A DNA stretch of 64,000 bases from JAWLGZ01 sp041690635 (GTDB taxonomy: Bacteria; Pseudomonadota; Gammaproteobacteria; Thiohalomonadales; Thiohalomonadaceae), in NCBI GenBank assembly GCA_041690635.1, contig JAWLGZ010000003.1, forward strand, positions 434,001 to 498,000, read 5' to 3'. The position numbers and the translations under genes are program-made. Positions 55,265 to 64,000 of the stretch are shown here, piece after piece. Every line of letters starts with the position of its first letter. Position 1 is the first letter of the stretch. The notes beneath the pieces were generated by a model. It did no database searches. It saw only the letters and a list, made by a program, of their open reading frames with translations, and was not told where the DNA came from.

Positions 55265-55810
55265 ATGCGATTGGCGGATTCTGCAACCGATGAGGTGCTG
55301 TTCGGACGCTTCCGGCGCGGCGACGCCGGGGCGTTCGAACAGCTCTACCGCCGTTACCGCGAGACCCTCTATCGTTTTCTGTTGCGCGGTTCGGTGCGCG
55401 ACGAGGCGGAGGACATCTACCACGACGTGTGGACGCGGGTGATGCACAGCGACGGTTTCGACGGCGGTTCGTTCCGCGCCTGGCTGTTTCACATCGCCCG
55501 CAACCTGCAGATCGATCGCGCCCGGCGTGCCAGCCTGCGGCCGGTGGCGGAGGAGGGGGCGCTGGATGCCTGCATTGCGCCCGGACCCGCACCGGAGATC
55601 CATGCCCATCACGCCGATTGCGGCGAACGGCTGCTGGCGGAGCTGGATCGCCTGCCGCCCGAGCAGCGCGAGGCGTTCCTGCTCAAGGAGGAGTCGGGGC
55701 TCACCCTGGAGCAGATTGGCGATCTGGTGAAGGTGGGGCGCGAAACCATCAAGAGCCGCCTGCGCTACGCCCTCAAGCGGCTGCGCACGGCACTGGAGGA
55801 TTGCCTGTGA
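55265..55810 (+). CDS. ECF-type RNA polymerase sigma factor
   Basis: A 181-residue sigma-70-family protein. Region 2 (about 10-80: LFGRFRRGDAGAFEQLYRRY ... AEDIYHDVWTRVM ... FRAWLFHIARNLQIDRAR) and region 4 (about 120-175: LDRLPPEQREAFLLKEESGL, VGRETIKSRLRYALKRLR). Regions 1.1 and 3 are missing. The start at 55265 fits the family. It overlaps the following anti-sigma candidate by four bases (GTGA). Confidence 0.92.
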   Translation: MRLADSATDEVLFGRFRRGDAGAFEQLYRRYRETLYRFLLRGSVRDEAEDIYHDVWTRVMHSDGFDGGSFRAWLFHIARNLQIDRARRASLRPVAEEGALDACIAPGPAPEIHAHHADCGERLLAELDRLPPEQREAFLLKEESGLTLEQIGDLVKVGRETIKSRLRYALKRLRTALEDCL

Positions 55811-56427
55811 GCGAACGGGACCCGACCGATCCGAACGCGCCGCACGACGACCCCGCGATCGGGGCGCTCTACCGGCACGCCCGGCGGGGTGAACCGTCCG
55901 CCGATCTCGATGCGCGCATTCTGACAGCGGCCCGGCGAGCGGCACGGCGTAGACGGAATCGCTGGATGGTGCCGCTCTCCACGGCCGCGACGCTACTGAT
56001 CGGCATCACCCTGCTGCTCAAAGCGGTCGATCAGGGGCCGTACGCACCGGAGCGGGCGATTGGGTTGGATGAGCCGCTCTCCCTTCCGCACTCGGATGCG
56101 GCCGGTGTTCCCGCGCCGGAGCGGGAAGTGCAAGAGGCTGCGCCGATGTTGAAGAGCCGGCCCGCACCGCCGGTCGACCGCTTCGACGCGCCGCGCGCCC
56201 TGCGCGGCCCGGCACCATTGCCGGAGGCGATGCAGGATACGGCGCCCCCCTTTGAAGAGCGCGCCCCAGGAGAGCCGCCGGCGGCGTGGCTGGCCGATAT
56301 CGAGCGCCTGTTCGAGGCCGGCGAGACAGACCGGGCACGAGCTGAATTGAAGCGGTTCCGCGAGCACTACCCGGACCATCCGCTCCCCGAACCGCTGCAG
56401 GTGCTGGAAGCACAAACCGCCGAGTAG
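55807..56427 (+). CDS. Putative membrane anti-sigma factor
   Basis: A 206-residue protein with GTG start overlapping the sigma gene. A cytoplasmic N-terminus (about 1-48, IGALYRHARRGEPSADLDARILTAARRAARRRRN) is followed by one TM helix (about 54-72) and a proline-rich periplasmic part with a final helix-rich segment (WLADIERLFEAGETDRARAELKRF). The N-terminal pattern is that of small anti-sigma domains, and position is the main argument. No zinc ASD motif is seen. Confidence 0.75.
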   Translation: MSERDPTDPNAPHDDPAIGALYRHARRGEPSADLDARILTAARRAARRRRNRWMVPLSTAATLLIGITLLLKAVDQGPYAPERAIGLDEPLSLPHSDAAGVPAPEREVQEAAPMLKSRPAPPVDRFDAPRALRGPAPLPEAMQDTAPPFEERAPGEPPAAWLADIERLFEAGETDRARAELKRFREHYPDHPLPEPLQVLEAQTAE

Positions 56428-56528
56428 CCACGGCACCCTGCCCCGGCTTTCATCGATGGGGGCGCGTCCTCCCACAGCGCGCCCTCGATCACCCTGCACG
56501 GCGCCGCGACGGAGTAGAGTAGGAGGCC

Positions 56529-57119
56529 ATGAATCCGCTCGACCTCATCGACCGGTCCTCCTCCTGGGGCTACCTGACCATCTTCCTCTGGATGGTCGTC
56601 CTCGCCCCCGAGACCCTGATGCCGTTTGCCGGCTTTCTCGCCCACAAGGGCGCGCTGGACATCCTGTGGGTGGTGGCGGCCGGCACGGCCGGCGGGGTGG
56701 TCGGCTCCACGGCGCTCTACCTGCTGGCGCGTTGGGTGGGCGAGGCGCGGGTGCGGCGGCTGTTCCGGCCCGAGGGGTTTCTGCTGCGCGCCAGCGACCT
56801 CGACCGGGTACTCGCCGCCTATCGCCGCTACGGCGATCTCATCGTCCTGTTCGGGCGGGCGGTGCCGACGGTGCGCAGTCTGGTCTCCCTGCCTGCGGGA
56901 CTGTTGCCGATGCCGCTGGGCCGCTTCCTCCTTTTCACCGCCCTCGGCACCGCCGGCTGGAACCTCTGCCTGGCGATGGCGGGCTATCTGCTGGAGGCAA
57001 AGTGGCGGCTGCTGGCCTCCTATCTCGGGATCTACGGCGCGGCCATCGGCACGCTGCTGGCGGTGGCGGTGCTGCTTCTGCTGCTCCACCGAATCCGCGA
57101 ACGCGTTCTGTCCGGATAG
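56529..57119 (+). CDS. DedA-family membrane protein
   Basis: A 196-residue protein with five or six TM segments. Family marks: LWMVVLAPETLMPFAGFLAH with the membrane Glu, AAGTAGGVVGSTALYLLARWVG and GRAVPTVRSLVSLPAGLLPM with the conserved Arg pair. DedA proteins move or support undecaprenyl-phosphate and phospholipid transport and proton-motive force. It lies 101 bases after the anti-sigma gene, perhaps in the same unit. Confidence 0.9.
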   Translation: MNPLDLIDRSSSWGYLTIFLWMVVLAPETLMPFAGFLAHKGALDILWVVAAGTAGGVVGSTALYLLARWVGEARVRRLFRPEGFLLRASDLDRVLAAYRRYGDLIVLFGRAVPTVRSLVSLPAGLLPMPLGRFLLFTALGTAGWNLCLAMAGYLLEAKWRLLASYLGIYGAAIGTLLAVAVLLLLLHRIRERVLSG

Positions 57120-57210
57120 GGTCGGTGACGGACCGTCCGGACCGCGACGGCGAGCGTGAGGGTCAGAGGGCGCATGGGAACCTCCAACGATGCAGCGTCG
57201 GATACGTCCT

Positions 57211-59247
57211 TCATGCCGGCTCCGGCTTGCGCCCCAGTAACTGGGCATTGATGGCGACGATGACGGTCGAGGCGGACATCAGCACCGCCCCCATCGCGGG
57301 CGACAGGACGATGCCGAGGGTGTACAGGACCCCGGCGGCGAGCGGAATGGCGAAGATGTTGTAGCCCGTGGCCCACCACAGGTTCTGGATCATCTTGCGG
57401 TAGGTGGCGCGCGCCAACCCGACCACGGCAGCCACATCCCGCGGGTCGGAGCGGACCAGGACGATGTCGGCCGACTCCACCGCGATGTCGGTGCCGGCGC
57501 CGATGGCGATACCGACATCCGCGGCCACCAGCGCCGGCGCGTCGTTCACCCCGTCGCCCACCATGGCGGTGCGCAGGCCCCGTGCCTTCACCTCTTCGAT
57601 CTTCGCCGCCTTCTGGTCCGGCAGCACCTCGGCGAAGTAGTCGTCGAGCTGGAGTTCGTCGGCCACCCACTTCGCCACCGCGCGGGCGTCGCCGGTCAGC
57701 ATCATGGTCTGAATGCCCATCGCCCGCAGCCCGGCCAGCGCCTCGCGCGACTCCGGGCGAATGATGTCCGCCAGGGCGATGGCGCCGATGACCGCCTCTT
57801 CCACCAGGACATAGACCACGGTCTTGCCCTGGGCGGCCACCTCATCAACCCGGGAATCGTCCAAGGTGATTCCCTGCGCTTTCAGGTAACCGGGGCTGAC
57901 CACCTTTACTGCCCTGCCACCCACCTCCGCTTCCGCCCCCTTGCCCGGGATGGCCCGGAAGTTCCGTGGGGTGGCGACGGTCAGGCTGCGCTGTTTCGCC
58001 GCCTCGACGATGCCGGTGGCGATGGGGTGCTCCGACTGACTCTCCAGCGCCGCCGCCAGGGCCAGCACCTCGTCCTGCGACTGTTCGCCCAGTGCCAGCA
58101 CATCGCTCACCCCGAAGCGCCCCTCGGTCAGGGTGCCGGTCTTGTCGAAGATCACCGCCTGTAGTCCCCGGGCACGCTCGAAGGCGGATCGATCCCGAAT
58201 CAGCAGCCCGTGCTGTGCCGAAAGGGTCGTGGAGATGGCCACCACCAGCGGCACGGCAAGGCCCAAGGCGTGGGGGCAGGCGATCACCATGACCGTGACC
58301 ATGCGCGCGACCGCGAACTCGGCAGGACTGTCCAGCAAAAGCCATACGGCGAGCGTGAGCGTCCCGACGCCGATGGCGACGATGGTCAGCACCAGCGCCG
58401 CCCGGTTCGCCAGGTCCTGGGTGCGGGAGCGCGACTCCTGGGCGCGGCGCACCATTTCGATCACCTGCGAAAGGTAGGTGTCGGCGCCGGTTTTCTGCAC
58501 CTCGACCACGATGCTCGATTCGCCGTTGATGGAGGCGCCGATCACCGTCTCCCCTTCGCCCTTTTCCACCGGCTGGCTCTCACCGGTGAGCATGGCCTGA
58601 TTGACCGTGGTCCGGCCGTCCACGATGGTCCCGTCGATAGGCACTTTCTCGCCCGGCTTGACCAGCACCTTCTCACCGGCGCTCAGGGCCGTGACCGACA
58701 CCTCCTCCGTGCCACCGTCGACCACCCGATGGGCCTCTGAGGGCATGAGCCGCACCAGCTTCTCCAGGGCACCCGAGGCGCCCATGACCGACTTCATCTC
58801 GATCCAGTGGCCGAGCAGCATGATGTCGATCAGCGTGGCCAGCTCCCAGAAGAAGAAGTCGCCGGCCAGGCCGAAGACGACCGCACTGGAGTAGAAGTAG
58901 GCGGCGCTGATCGCCACAGAGATCAGGGTCATCATTCCGGGCCGGCGGCCGCGGAGTTCGCTGAAGAGTCCGCGCAGAAACGGCCAGCCGCCGTAGAAAT
59001 AGACCACCGAAGCGAGGACGAAGACGATGAAGGGCCCGCCGGGAATGACGAGCCGATAGCCGAGGAAGTCCTGAATGAGCGGCGAGAGGGCGAGGATCGG
59101 AACGGTCAGAACCAGCGAGACCCAAAAGCGGCGCCGGAAGTCGGCAATCATGGCCGCATGGTCGTGACCGCCGTGGCCGCTGCGGTCCGCCGCCGCGGCC
59201 TGGCCGTGGTGGTGCTCAGGAGCGTGTTGCGGTTGGGTGGTAGCCAT
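57211..59247 (-). CDS. copB: Copper-translocating P-type ATPase, CopB type (P1B-3)
   Basis: A 678-residue pump. A His-rich N-terminus (HAPEHHHG, HGGHDHA) replaces CxxC domains. Eight TM helices, with the metal-binding CPH motif (ACPHALGLAVP, about 323-325) in place of CPC. Actuator TGESQPV, phosphorylation site DKTGTLTEG (D about 369), HP in SEHPIATGI, and GDGVNDAPAL. CPH pumps export copper (or silver) to the periplasm. It overlaps the thioredoxin-fold gene by one base. Confidence 0.93.
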   Translation of the reverse strand: MATTQPQHAPEHHHGQAAAADRSGHGGHDHAAMIADFRRRFWVSLVLTVPILALSPLIQDFLGYRLVIPGGPFIVFVLASVVYFYGGWPFLRGLFSELRGRRPGMMTLISVAISAAYFYSSAVVFGLAGDFFFWELATLIDIMLLGHWIEMKSVMGASGALEKLVRLMPSEAHRVVDGGTEEVSVTALSAGEKVLVKPGEKVPIDGTIVDGRTTVNQAMLTGESQPVEKGEGETVIGASINGESSIVVEVQKTGADTYLSQVIEMVRRAQESRSRTQDLANRAALVLTIVAIGVGTLTLAVWLLLDSPAEFAVARMVTVMVIACPHALGLAVPLVVAISTTLSAQHGLLIRDRSAFERARGLQAVIFDKTGTLTEGRFGVSDVLALGEQSQDEVLALAAALESQSEHPIATGIVEAAKQRSLTVATPRNFRAIPGKGAEAEVGGRAVKVVSPGYLKAQGITLDDSRVDEVAAQGKTVVYVLVEEAVIGAIALADIIRPESREALAGLRAMGIQTMMLTGDARAVAKWVADELQLDDYFAEVLPDQKAAKIEEVKARGLRTAMVGDGVNDAPALVAADVGIAIGAGTDIAVESADIVLVRSDPRDVAAVVGLARATYRKMIQNLWWATGYNIFAIPLAAGVLYTLGIVLSPAMGAVLMSASTVIVAINAQLLGRKPEPA

Positions 59248-59480
59248 CAGTGTTGGCGGCCGGCAAAGAATTCTCGCAGTTCGTGCTCGCTCGGTTGGCC
59301 GCGGAAAACCACTTCGTCGTCGACGACCAGATTGGGGGAGTGGCGGATGCCGTACTTCTCAATGACCTCCGGGTGCTCCTCCGCGAGGACGAGTTCATAG
59401 TCAATCCCCAGGTCCTGCAGTTCGTGTTCGAGATTGGGGCGGTGACTGCACAGGTTGGTCGCAATGACTTTGACGTTCAT
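59247..59480 (-). CDS. Thioredoxin/glutaredoxin-fold small protein linked to CopB
   Basis: A 77-residue protein: VKVIATNLCSHRPNLEHELQ, then GIDYELVLAEEHPEVIEKYGIRHSPNLVVDDEVVFRG with the cis-Pro loop. Active site has a single Cys (CSHR), so simple dithiol chemistry is unlikely; it could carry or deliver metal or use glutathione. AGGAGG precedes the ATG. Its stop and the copB start overlap (TGATG). Confidence 0.85.
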   Translation of the reverse strand: MNVKVIATNLCSHRPNLEHELQDLGIDYELVLAEEHPEVIEKYGIRHSPNLVVDDEVVFRGQPSEHELREFFAGRQH

Positions 59481-59872
59481 CTACGGTTTCCTCCTGTTGC
59501 CCGCGTAGCGTAAAACACGGCCGCAGGGCACTGATCCCAATATCCCCAAGGTAGTTCATCGGCCAGGTGTTAAGCGGGCATAACTACCTGCCCGAACCTC
59601 CTGTGCCTCTGGAAGTATTGGCGGAACATCAGGGGTCGGTCCTGGCGGAATGAGGCTTACCCGCCCGCTGCGCGGGCGCCTGCTGCACCTTTCCGAGCTG
59701 CGAGCCAGGTGAGGCTGACGCGTCTGTCAAAAACTTTCACGCCGGGGCCCGGATTTGCCACCACTGGATAGTCTTGCGGTTGCCGCCTTGCTCCTTGAAA
59801 AGCTCCACCTAGACTTTCATAAGCCCTTCTCGTTCGAATCGGAGCGAAACGCATCGATTCTCCCTGGGCTCA
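59481..59872. other. Intergenic region, no gene seen
   Basis: About 390 bases divergent from the Trx-fold gene. There is a CCCGCCCGCTGCGCGGGCGCC hairpin near 59660-59680 but no convincing gene or repeat of the families listed. Confidence 0.5.
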
Positions 59873-60296
59873 GCCTTTATCCGCAGGGCCGAGCGGACCG
59901 CCAAGTTGGCCTCCGCAGCACCCGCCTGCCCCGGCATTTTCGTAGACGTCACGAACATAAGAAACAGTGAGGGCGCCGTCGCGTGTGCGCTTTTTGCGGA
60001 GCCCGAGGGTTTCCCCCGTAAGTTCCTTCGCTTCGCCCACCGAATCGCGATGACCAAGATTGAGCAGAGAGAGGCGCGCTGCTTTTTCCGACATCCAGCC
60101 GGGAACCTACGCGCTAGCCGTGATTCACGATGAGAATTTAGATGGTGAACTCGAAACACACTTTTTTGGCATACCGTCCGAAGGGTATGGCTTCTCCGGT
60201 GGCGAAGAGGCTTCGGCGGGCACGCCTTCATTCTCCGCCGCCCGCTTCACCTACGAGGGGCCGATATTGGAACTGGCCCTCCCTCTTCACTACTGA
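59873..60296 (+). pseudogene. DUF2141 domain protein, frameshifted
   Basis: The first frame gives a DUF2141 N-terminal half (IFVDVTNIRNSEGAVACALF, EPEGFPRKF); near 60050-60090 the similarity moves to another frame that gives the rest (FSDIQPGTYALAVIHDENLD, HFFGIPSEGYGFSGGEEASA, PSFSAARFTYEG) up to a stop at 60296. Normal members are exported proteins of about 140 residues. No good start or signal peptide is seen. So a broken gene or an assembly error. Confidence 0.75.
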
Positions 60297-60517
60297 ATGC
60301 CCGTCGTACGCGTAGAGGTGGCCACGCGAGAGCGAGTGGGTCTACCATCGGCTTGGCAGGTTAGCGGAGCCCCCGCATAGACGGATCTGACCCCGGTCCC
60401 CGTCCCTTAATCCCCGTCCCCTTTGGCCGCTACTACGTGGACACCAAGCATTGGCCCACTGACCAGCCTCCAACTCTGCAGCGTGTGCGCCGCCAACGGC
60501 GTCACAGGTCCGAGGCA
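60297..60517. other. Intergenic region between convergent genes
   Basis: No gene seen. It contains a GATCTGACCCCGGTCCCCGT stretch (60383-60402), a word typical of scattered intergenic repeats, followed by TTAATCCCCGTCCCC. Confidence 0.45.
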
Positions 60518-63500
60518 CTAAGCATTCGTCTCCACCCGGTTGCGCCCCCCGTCCTTGGCGCGATAGAGGGCCTCGTCGGCCGCAGCGAGCAATGCCCGAA
60601 AAGTGCTGTTTCTCGCCGATTTTGCCGCTACGCCGGCGCTAATGGTCACCGATTCGCTTACCGGTGAAGCGACATGGGGGAGGCTAAGATCCTCGACGGC
60701 CTTTCGCATCGTTTCGGCCAACTGGAGTGCCCGTTCTGATTCGGTCTCCAGCAGCACCCCCAGGAACTCCTCGCCACCATAACGCACCAGCAGGTCGGTG
60801 GGCCGACGCAGGTGCGACCTCAAGACCCGAGCCACGCGGCGTAGGCACTCATCCCCTTGCTGGTGGCCATAGTGGTCGTTATAGGCTTTGAAATGGTCGA
60901 TATCGACCATGATCATGGCCACCGGATGCCCGTGGCGGGTTTCGCGCCGCCACTCTCGCTTGATGAATTGCTTGAGGTAGCGGCGGTTGGCCACGCCGGT
61001 CAGTGGGTCATGCAGGGTCTCGCGTTCCAGGGCCTGCTGGGCCTGCTTGAGGCTGGTGATGTCGTTCATGACACCGAACAGGGCCACAGGCTTACCTTCA
61101 GTATCGCGTTCAATGCGCTTTCGGTCTTCAAACCAGCGCAGGGTACGGCCGTCGCTATGCCACATCCGGTATTGCTGCGTGCAGTGCTGCGCATAGCGGA
61201 GCGCCGACTCCAAACCGGACAGGACCCGATCCCGGTCCTCCTCGTGCAACTGGCGCACCCAAATCGCCGGGTCTTGCTGCCACTGCTCCGGTTCGAAGCC
61301 AAGCAGGTTCTTAATGGCAGGGCTGATGAACTGGGCGCGATAACCCGGGAGAGCCACGCGATAGAGGATATCGGGGACGAGTTCGACCACTTCGCGAAAG
61401 CGGGCCTCGCTTACGCGCAGCGCCTCCTCAGACTGTTTGCGTTCGCTGATATCCAACCAGGTTCCTCGCAGCGCCACCACCTTGCCACCAGAGCTTTTCA
61501 CGGCCTCGCCCCGGCTCACTACCACGCGCACCCTGCCGTCGGGTTGCACGATCCGGTGCTCATCCACAAACCCCTCGCCTGTTGCGATGGCCCGCTGCGC
61601 CAGTGATCGTACGCGTTCCCGATCCTCCGGGTGGACCACTTCAAGGGCCGACTGGAGTGTCACGGGAAAGGCTTGCGGGGCGTGTCCGCTGATGCGAAAC
61701 ATCTCGTCGGACCAGTGGGAGACATCGTGGATGCGGTCCCACTCCCAGCTGCCCACGTGGGCTAGGCGCTGAGCCTGCTGGAGCGCCGCCTCGGCCTGCA
61801 CGCGGGCGGCCCACTCGCGCCGCTCCAACAGGCAGCGGCTGAGCTGCTCGGCGACGGCTCGCAGTAGCTCCCGCTCTTCGGTCAGGAACGGCCCCTCCTG
61901 CGCCGACGGCCGCTCGTGCCGGTAAAACACCTCCAGCTCACCCACACTCTGGCCTTCCAGCGCGATAACCTCCACCTGCCGCCACGGCGTCTGCGCAAAT
62001 GGCTCGGTGTGATAGCTGGCTCCCTCTACAGAGATGCGTGCGCAGGCGACCTCGGGGTAACGGTAAGCCGCGACCAGCGCCGCCAGGGTGCCGCGCAACA
62101 CCTCGGCCAGCGGAAGCGCCCGCTGCTGCGTGAGCGAGGCGACCGCATAGAGGCAGTTCAGCTCCTTGTTGCGCTCGCCAAGCTCCTGCGCGGTGCGCTC
62201 AAGGGCCTCTTCGGCGCGTTTGCGCTCGGTCAGGTCACGGGTGACGGCCAGCACCGTCTCCACGCGCCCATCCGGGCCGAACTCGGGCACCAACCGCGAT
62301 TCAAAATAGCGCTCGCCGGCCGGGGTGGGGAAGCGAAAGGCGACCTGCGCCTCGCGGCCGGTGTCGAATACCCGGCGTGTGCGGGGGGCCCAGTCCGCCA
62401 CCAGCTCCTCCGGGATCCCCAACTCGCGGTCGGTCTTGCCCAGGAACGCCTCCCGCGGCAGGCCGGTGCTCGCCGCGGTGGCCGGGTTGACGTAGCGGTA
62501 GCGCAGCTCGCGGTCGTAGCGGGCGACGTTGTCGGGGGTGTGCTCGGCCAGGGTGCGAAACGCCTGTTCGCGCCGGCGCGTCTCCTCCATCCGCTTGCGC
62601 TCGGTGGTCTCCTCGACCACCACGTTGATGCCCCACACCTGCCCCGCTTCATCCTTCAGCGGCAGCCAGTTCTCGCGCCAGTAGCGCTCGACCCCGGGCT
62701 GGGCGGGCGTCTCGCCGCTGAACTCGAAATTCATAACCGGCTCGCCGGTCTCGACGATCCGCCAGAGCAGGCGCGCGGCATGCTCGGCCAGGGCTGGCAC
62801 CACCTCCCACGCCGTCTTGCCCAGGTGCGCCTCGGCGGGCACGCCGTTGATCTCGGCCAAGCGGTCGTTGATGCGCAAGTAGCGCAGTTCGGTGTCGAAC
62901 ACGCACAGGCCAATGGGAGCCCGTCGGTAGATGGTCTCCAGCTCGGTGGCCTGGCGGCGGTAGCGTTCTTCACTCGCGCGTAGGGCCTCCTCGGCCTCTT
63001 TGCGGTCGGTGATATCGAGGGCCACCACCATCCCGCCGCTGATCTGGCCCTGTTCGTCTCGGACCGGCACATAGTGGGAGAGGAAGAAGCGGTCACGGTA
63101 CGGGGTCTCGAAGCTCAGCGCCTCACCCGCCAGCACGCGCCGGTAGCGCGGCTCCAGCACCGCCGCGGTCTCCGCATCCAGCTCCCGGACGCTCTTGCCC
63201 TCCAGCGCCGCCTTGGTGTAGCCGATACGGGGGAGGGCTTCCCCCTCCGCCAATACGAAGCGCAGGTCGCGGTCGAACAGGTACACCGCCCCATTCGGCA
63301 GGTACTGCGCGATGGTGCGATAGCGCGCCTCGCTTTCGCGCAGGGCCTGCTCGGTGCGCTTCTGTGGGGTGACATCATGCACCGAGACGATAGCGAGCAC
63401 GGGCTCGCCACTGGGGTCCAGCACCGGCGCTCCCCCGTAGGAACAGATCCGCTCCCGTCCGCTATCCCGCCGGTGCAGCACCAGCTCCAGACCGGCGAAG

Positions 63501-64000
63501 CGTTCACCGCGCAGCACTCGCCCCAGCGGCCACTCCTCCGCCGGTAGTACCCGCCCGGCGAGGTCCCGCACCTCGAAGATGTCCGGAAACTCGCTCAGGT
63601 GCAGCCGAACCTCGTCCACGCTGCGGAAGCCGTGCAGGGCCAGGGCGGCGTGGTTCATCGCCAGTACGTTGCCCTCCAGATCCGAGATGGAGAGGCCCTC
63701 GGACATCGTGTTCAGCACTGCCTCCAACTGGACCGCGTCGCGCTCACGTTCTTGCAGCAACCGCTCCCTTGCCTGCTCGGCCAGCTTACGCTCGGTGATG
63801 TCGATGAACTGGTGGGCAAACTGGCCCGGGGCGGTCTGGTAGGCCACCACCTCGAACCACTTGCCCAGCGCCTCCGAGTAGTTCTCGAACCGCGCCGGCT
63901 CGCCGGTCAGCGCCACCTTGGCGTAGGTTTCGATCCAGTGCGGCTCGACACTGGGCACCAGTTCGCGGGCAGTCTTGCCTTCGGCGATATGCGGGGGAAA
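60518..64000 (-). CDS. Multi-PAS/GAF diguanylate cyclase (5' end beyond window)
   Basis: At least 1160 residues are visible and the frame is open through the window edge (FPPHIAEGKTARELVPS precedes the first Met at 63958). It has some eight PAS/PAC units (ERK-like endings recur, e.g. DITERKLAEQ, DITDRKEAEE), a GAF-like segment (about 62.0-62.2 kb), and a C-terminal GGDEF domain with GGEEF (60767-60781) and I-site RPTD. No TM segment in view. It makes c-di-GMP in response to several inputs. Confidence 0.9.
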   Translation of the reverse strand, partial: FPPHIAEGKTARELVPSVEPHWIETYAKVALTGEPARFENYSEALGKWFEVVAYQTAPGQFAHQFIDITERKLAEQARERLLQERERDAVQLEAVLNTMSEGLSISDLEGNVLAMNHAALALHGFRSVDEVRLHLSEFPDIFEVRDLAGRVLPAEEWPLGRVLRGERFAGLELVLHRRDSGRERICSYGGAPVLDPSGEPVLAIVSVHDVTPQKRTEQALRESEARYRTIAQYLPNGAVYLFDRDLRFVLAEGEALPRIGYTKAALEGKSVRELDAETAAVLEPRYRRVLAGEALSFETPYRDRFFLSHYVPVRDEQGQISGGMVVALDITDRKEAEEALRASEERYRRQATELETIYRRAPIGLCVFDTELRYLRINDRLAEINGVPAEAHLGKTAWEVVPALAEHAARLLWRIVETGEPVMNFEFSGETPAQPGVERYWRENWLPLKDEAGQVWGINVVVEETTERKRMEETRRREQAFRTLAEHTPDNVARYDRELRYRYVNPATAASTGLPREAFLGKTDRELGIPEELVADWAPRTRRVFDTGREAQVAFRFPTPAGERYFESRLVPEFGPDGRVETVLAVTRDLTERKRAEEALERTAQELGERNKELNCLYAVASLTQQRALPLAEVLRGTLAALVAAYRYPEVACARISVEGASYHTEPFAQTPWRQVEVIALEGQSVGELEVFYRHERPSAQEGPFLTEERELLRAVAEQLSRCLLERREWAARVQAEAALQQAQRLAHVGSWEWDRIHDVSHWSDEMFRISGHAPQAFPVTLQSALEVVHPEDRERVRSLAQRAIATGEGFVDEHRIVQPDGRVRVVVSRGEAVKSSGGKVVALRGTWLDISERKQSEEALRVSEARFREVVELVPDILYRVALPGYRAQFISPAIKNLLGFEPEQWQQDPAIWVRQLHEEDRDRVLSGLESALRYAQHCTQQYRMWHSDGRTLRWFEDRKRIERDTEGKPVALFGVMNDITSLKQAQQALERETLHDPLTGVANRRYLKQFIKREWRRETRHGHPVAMIMVDIDHFKAYNDHYGHQQGDECLRRVARVLRSHLRRPTDLLVRYGGEEFLGVLLETESERALQLAETMRKAVEDLSLPHVASPVSESVTISAGVAAKSARNSTFRALLAAADEALYRAKDGGRNRVETNA

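Noticed and set aside
59657..59854. Short minus-strand frame in the 59.5-59.9 kb gap as a gene
   Set aside because: Arg/Ala-rich composition, no ribosome site, no recognisable similarity.

Overview
The window looks like 64 kb of a GC-rich gammaproteobacterial chromosome. The core genes (argS, priA, metH, speA/speE, ubiK, glnK-amtB, ttcA, tcdA, LpxL-type acyltransferases) and the dense c-di-GMP signalling fit a Chromatiales/Ectothiorhodospiraceae-like sulfur-oxidising lineage. That placement is inference from gene content; no rRNA or other marker is present. I found no tRNA, rRNA, CRISPR array, prophage or intact insertion sequence.

Layout. 0-5 kb: the edge of a methyltransferase, a CHASE/PAS histidine kinase, a second methyltransferase and ubiK. 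4.8-7.3 kb: a nitrogen operon (porin, P-II, ammonium transporter) with a sigma-54 promoter and a strong terminator. 7.3-16.7 kb: CDGSH protein, FetAB-like exporter, polyamine genes, zinc peptidase, SPOR protein and argS. 16.8-19.8 kb: priA and a 780-bp intergenic region holding two identically spaced triplets of DnaA-box-like sequences. 19.8-30.4 kb: HDOD regulator, an operon of sugar-amine kinase, acyltransferase and diguanylate cyclase, an LTA-synthase-like enzyme, a second acyltransferase, ttcA, rhodanese, an outer-membrane barrel and a PAS/zinc-motif protein. 30.5-34.3 kb: metH. 34.4-42.3 kb: two consecutive pairs of a periplasmic binding protein followed by a GGDEF/EAL enzyme, without transporter permeases. 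42.5-48.5 kb: an accessory island with Fic, an orphan VapB, a decayed MNT/HEPN pair, a HIT protein overlapping a putative phosphorothioate-DNA-dependent HNH nuclease, an XRE regulator with a possible CsrA-like partner, and higA with a fragment of higB. 48.5-57 kb: tcdA, UMF1-family MFS, glutaredoxin-like and VOC proteins, PRC-barrel protein, VWA lipoprotein, ECF sigma/anti-sigma pair and DedA. 57-64 kb: CopB-type ATPase with a thioredoxin-fold partner, a frameshifted DUF2141 gene and a multi-PAS diguanylate cyclase running off the edge.

Two themes stand out. Signalling: four GGDEF proteins, a large histidine kinase, an HDOD protein and stand-alone sensors. Repeats: several families of palindromic intergenic elements, some of which have merged with genes. 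One supplies the start codon of a GGDEF/EAL gene, three supply TAG stop codons, and one lies in frame inside metH. Two copies of a composite element flank the second binding-protein/GGDEF-EAL pair in opposite orientations.
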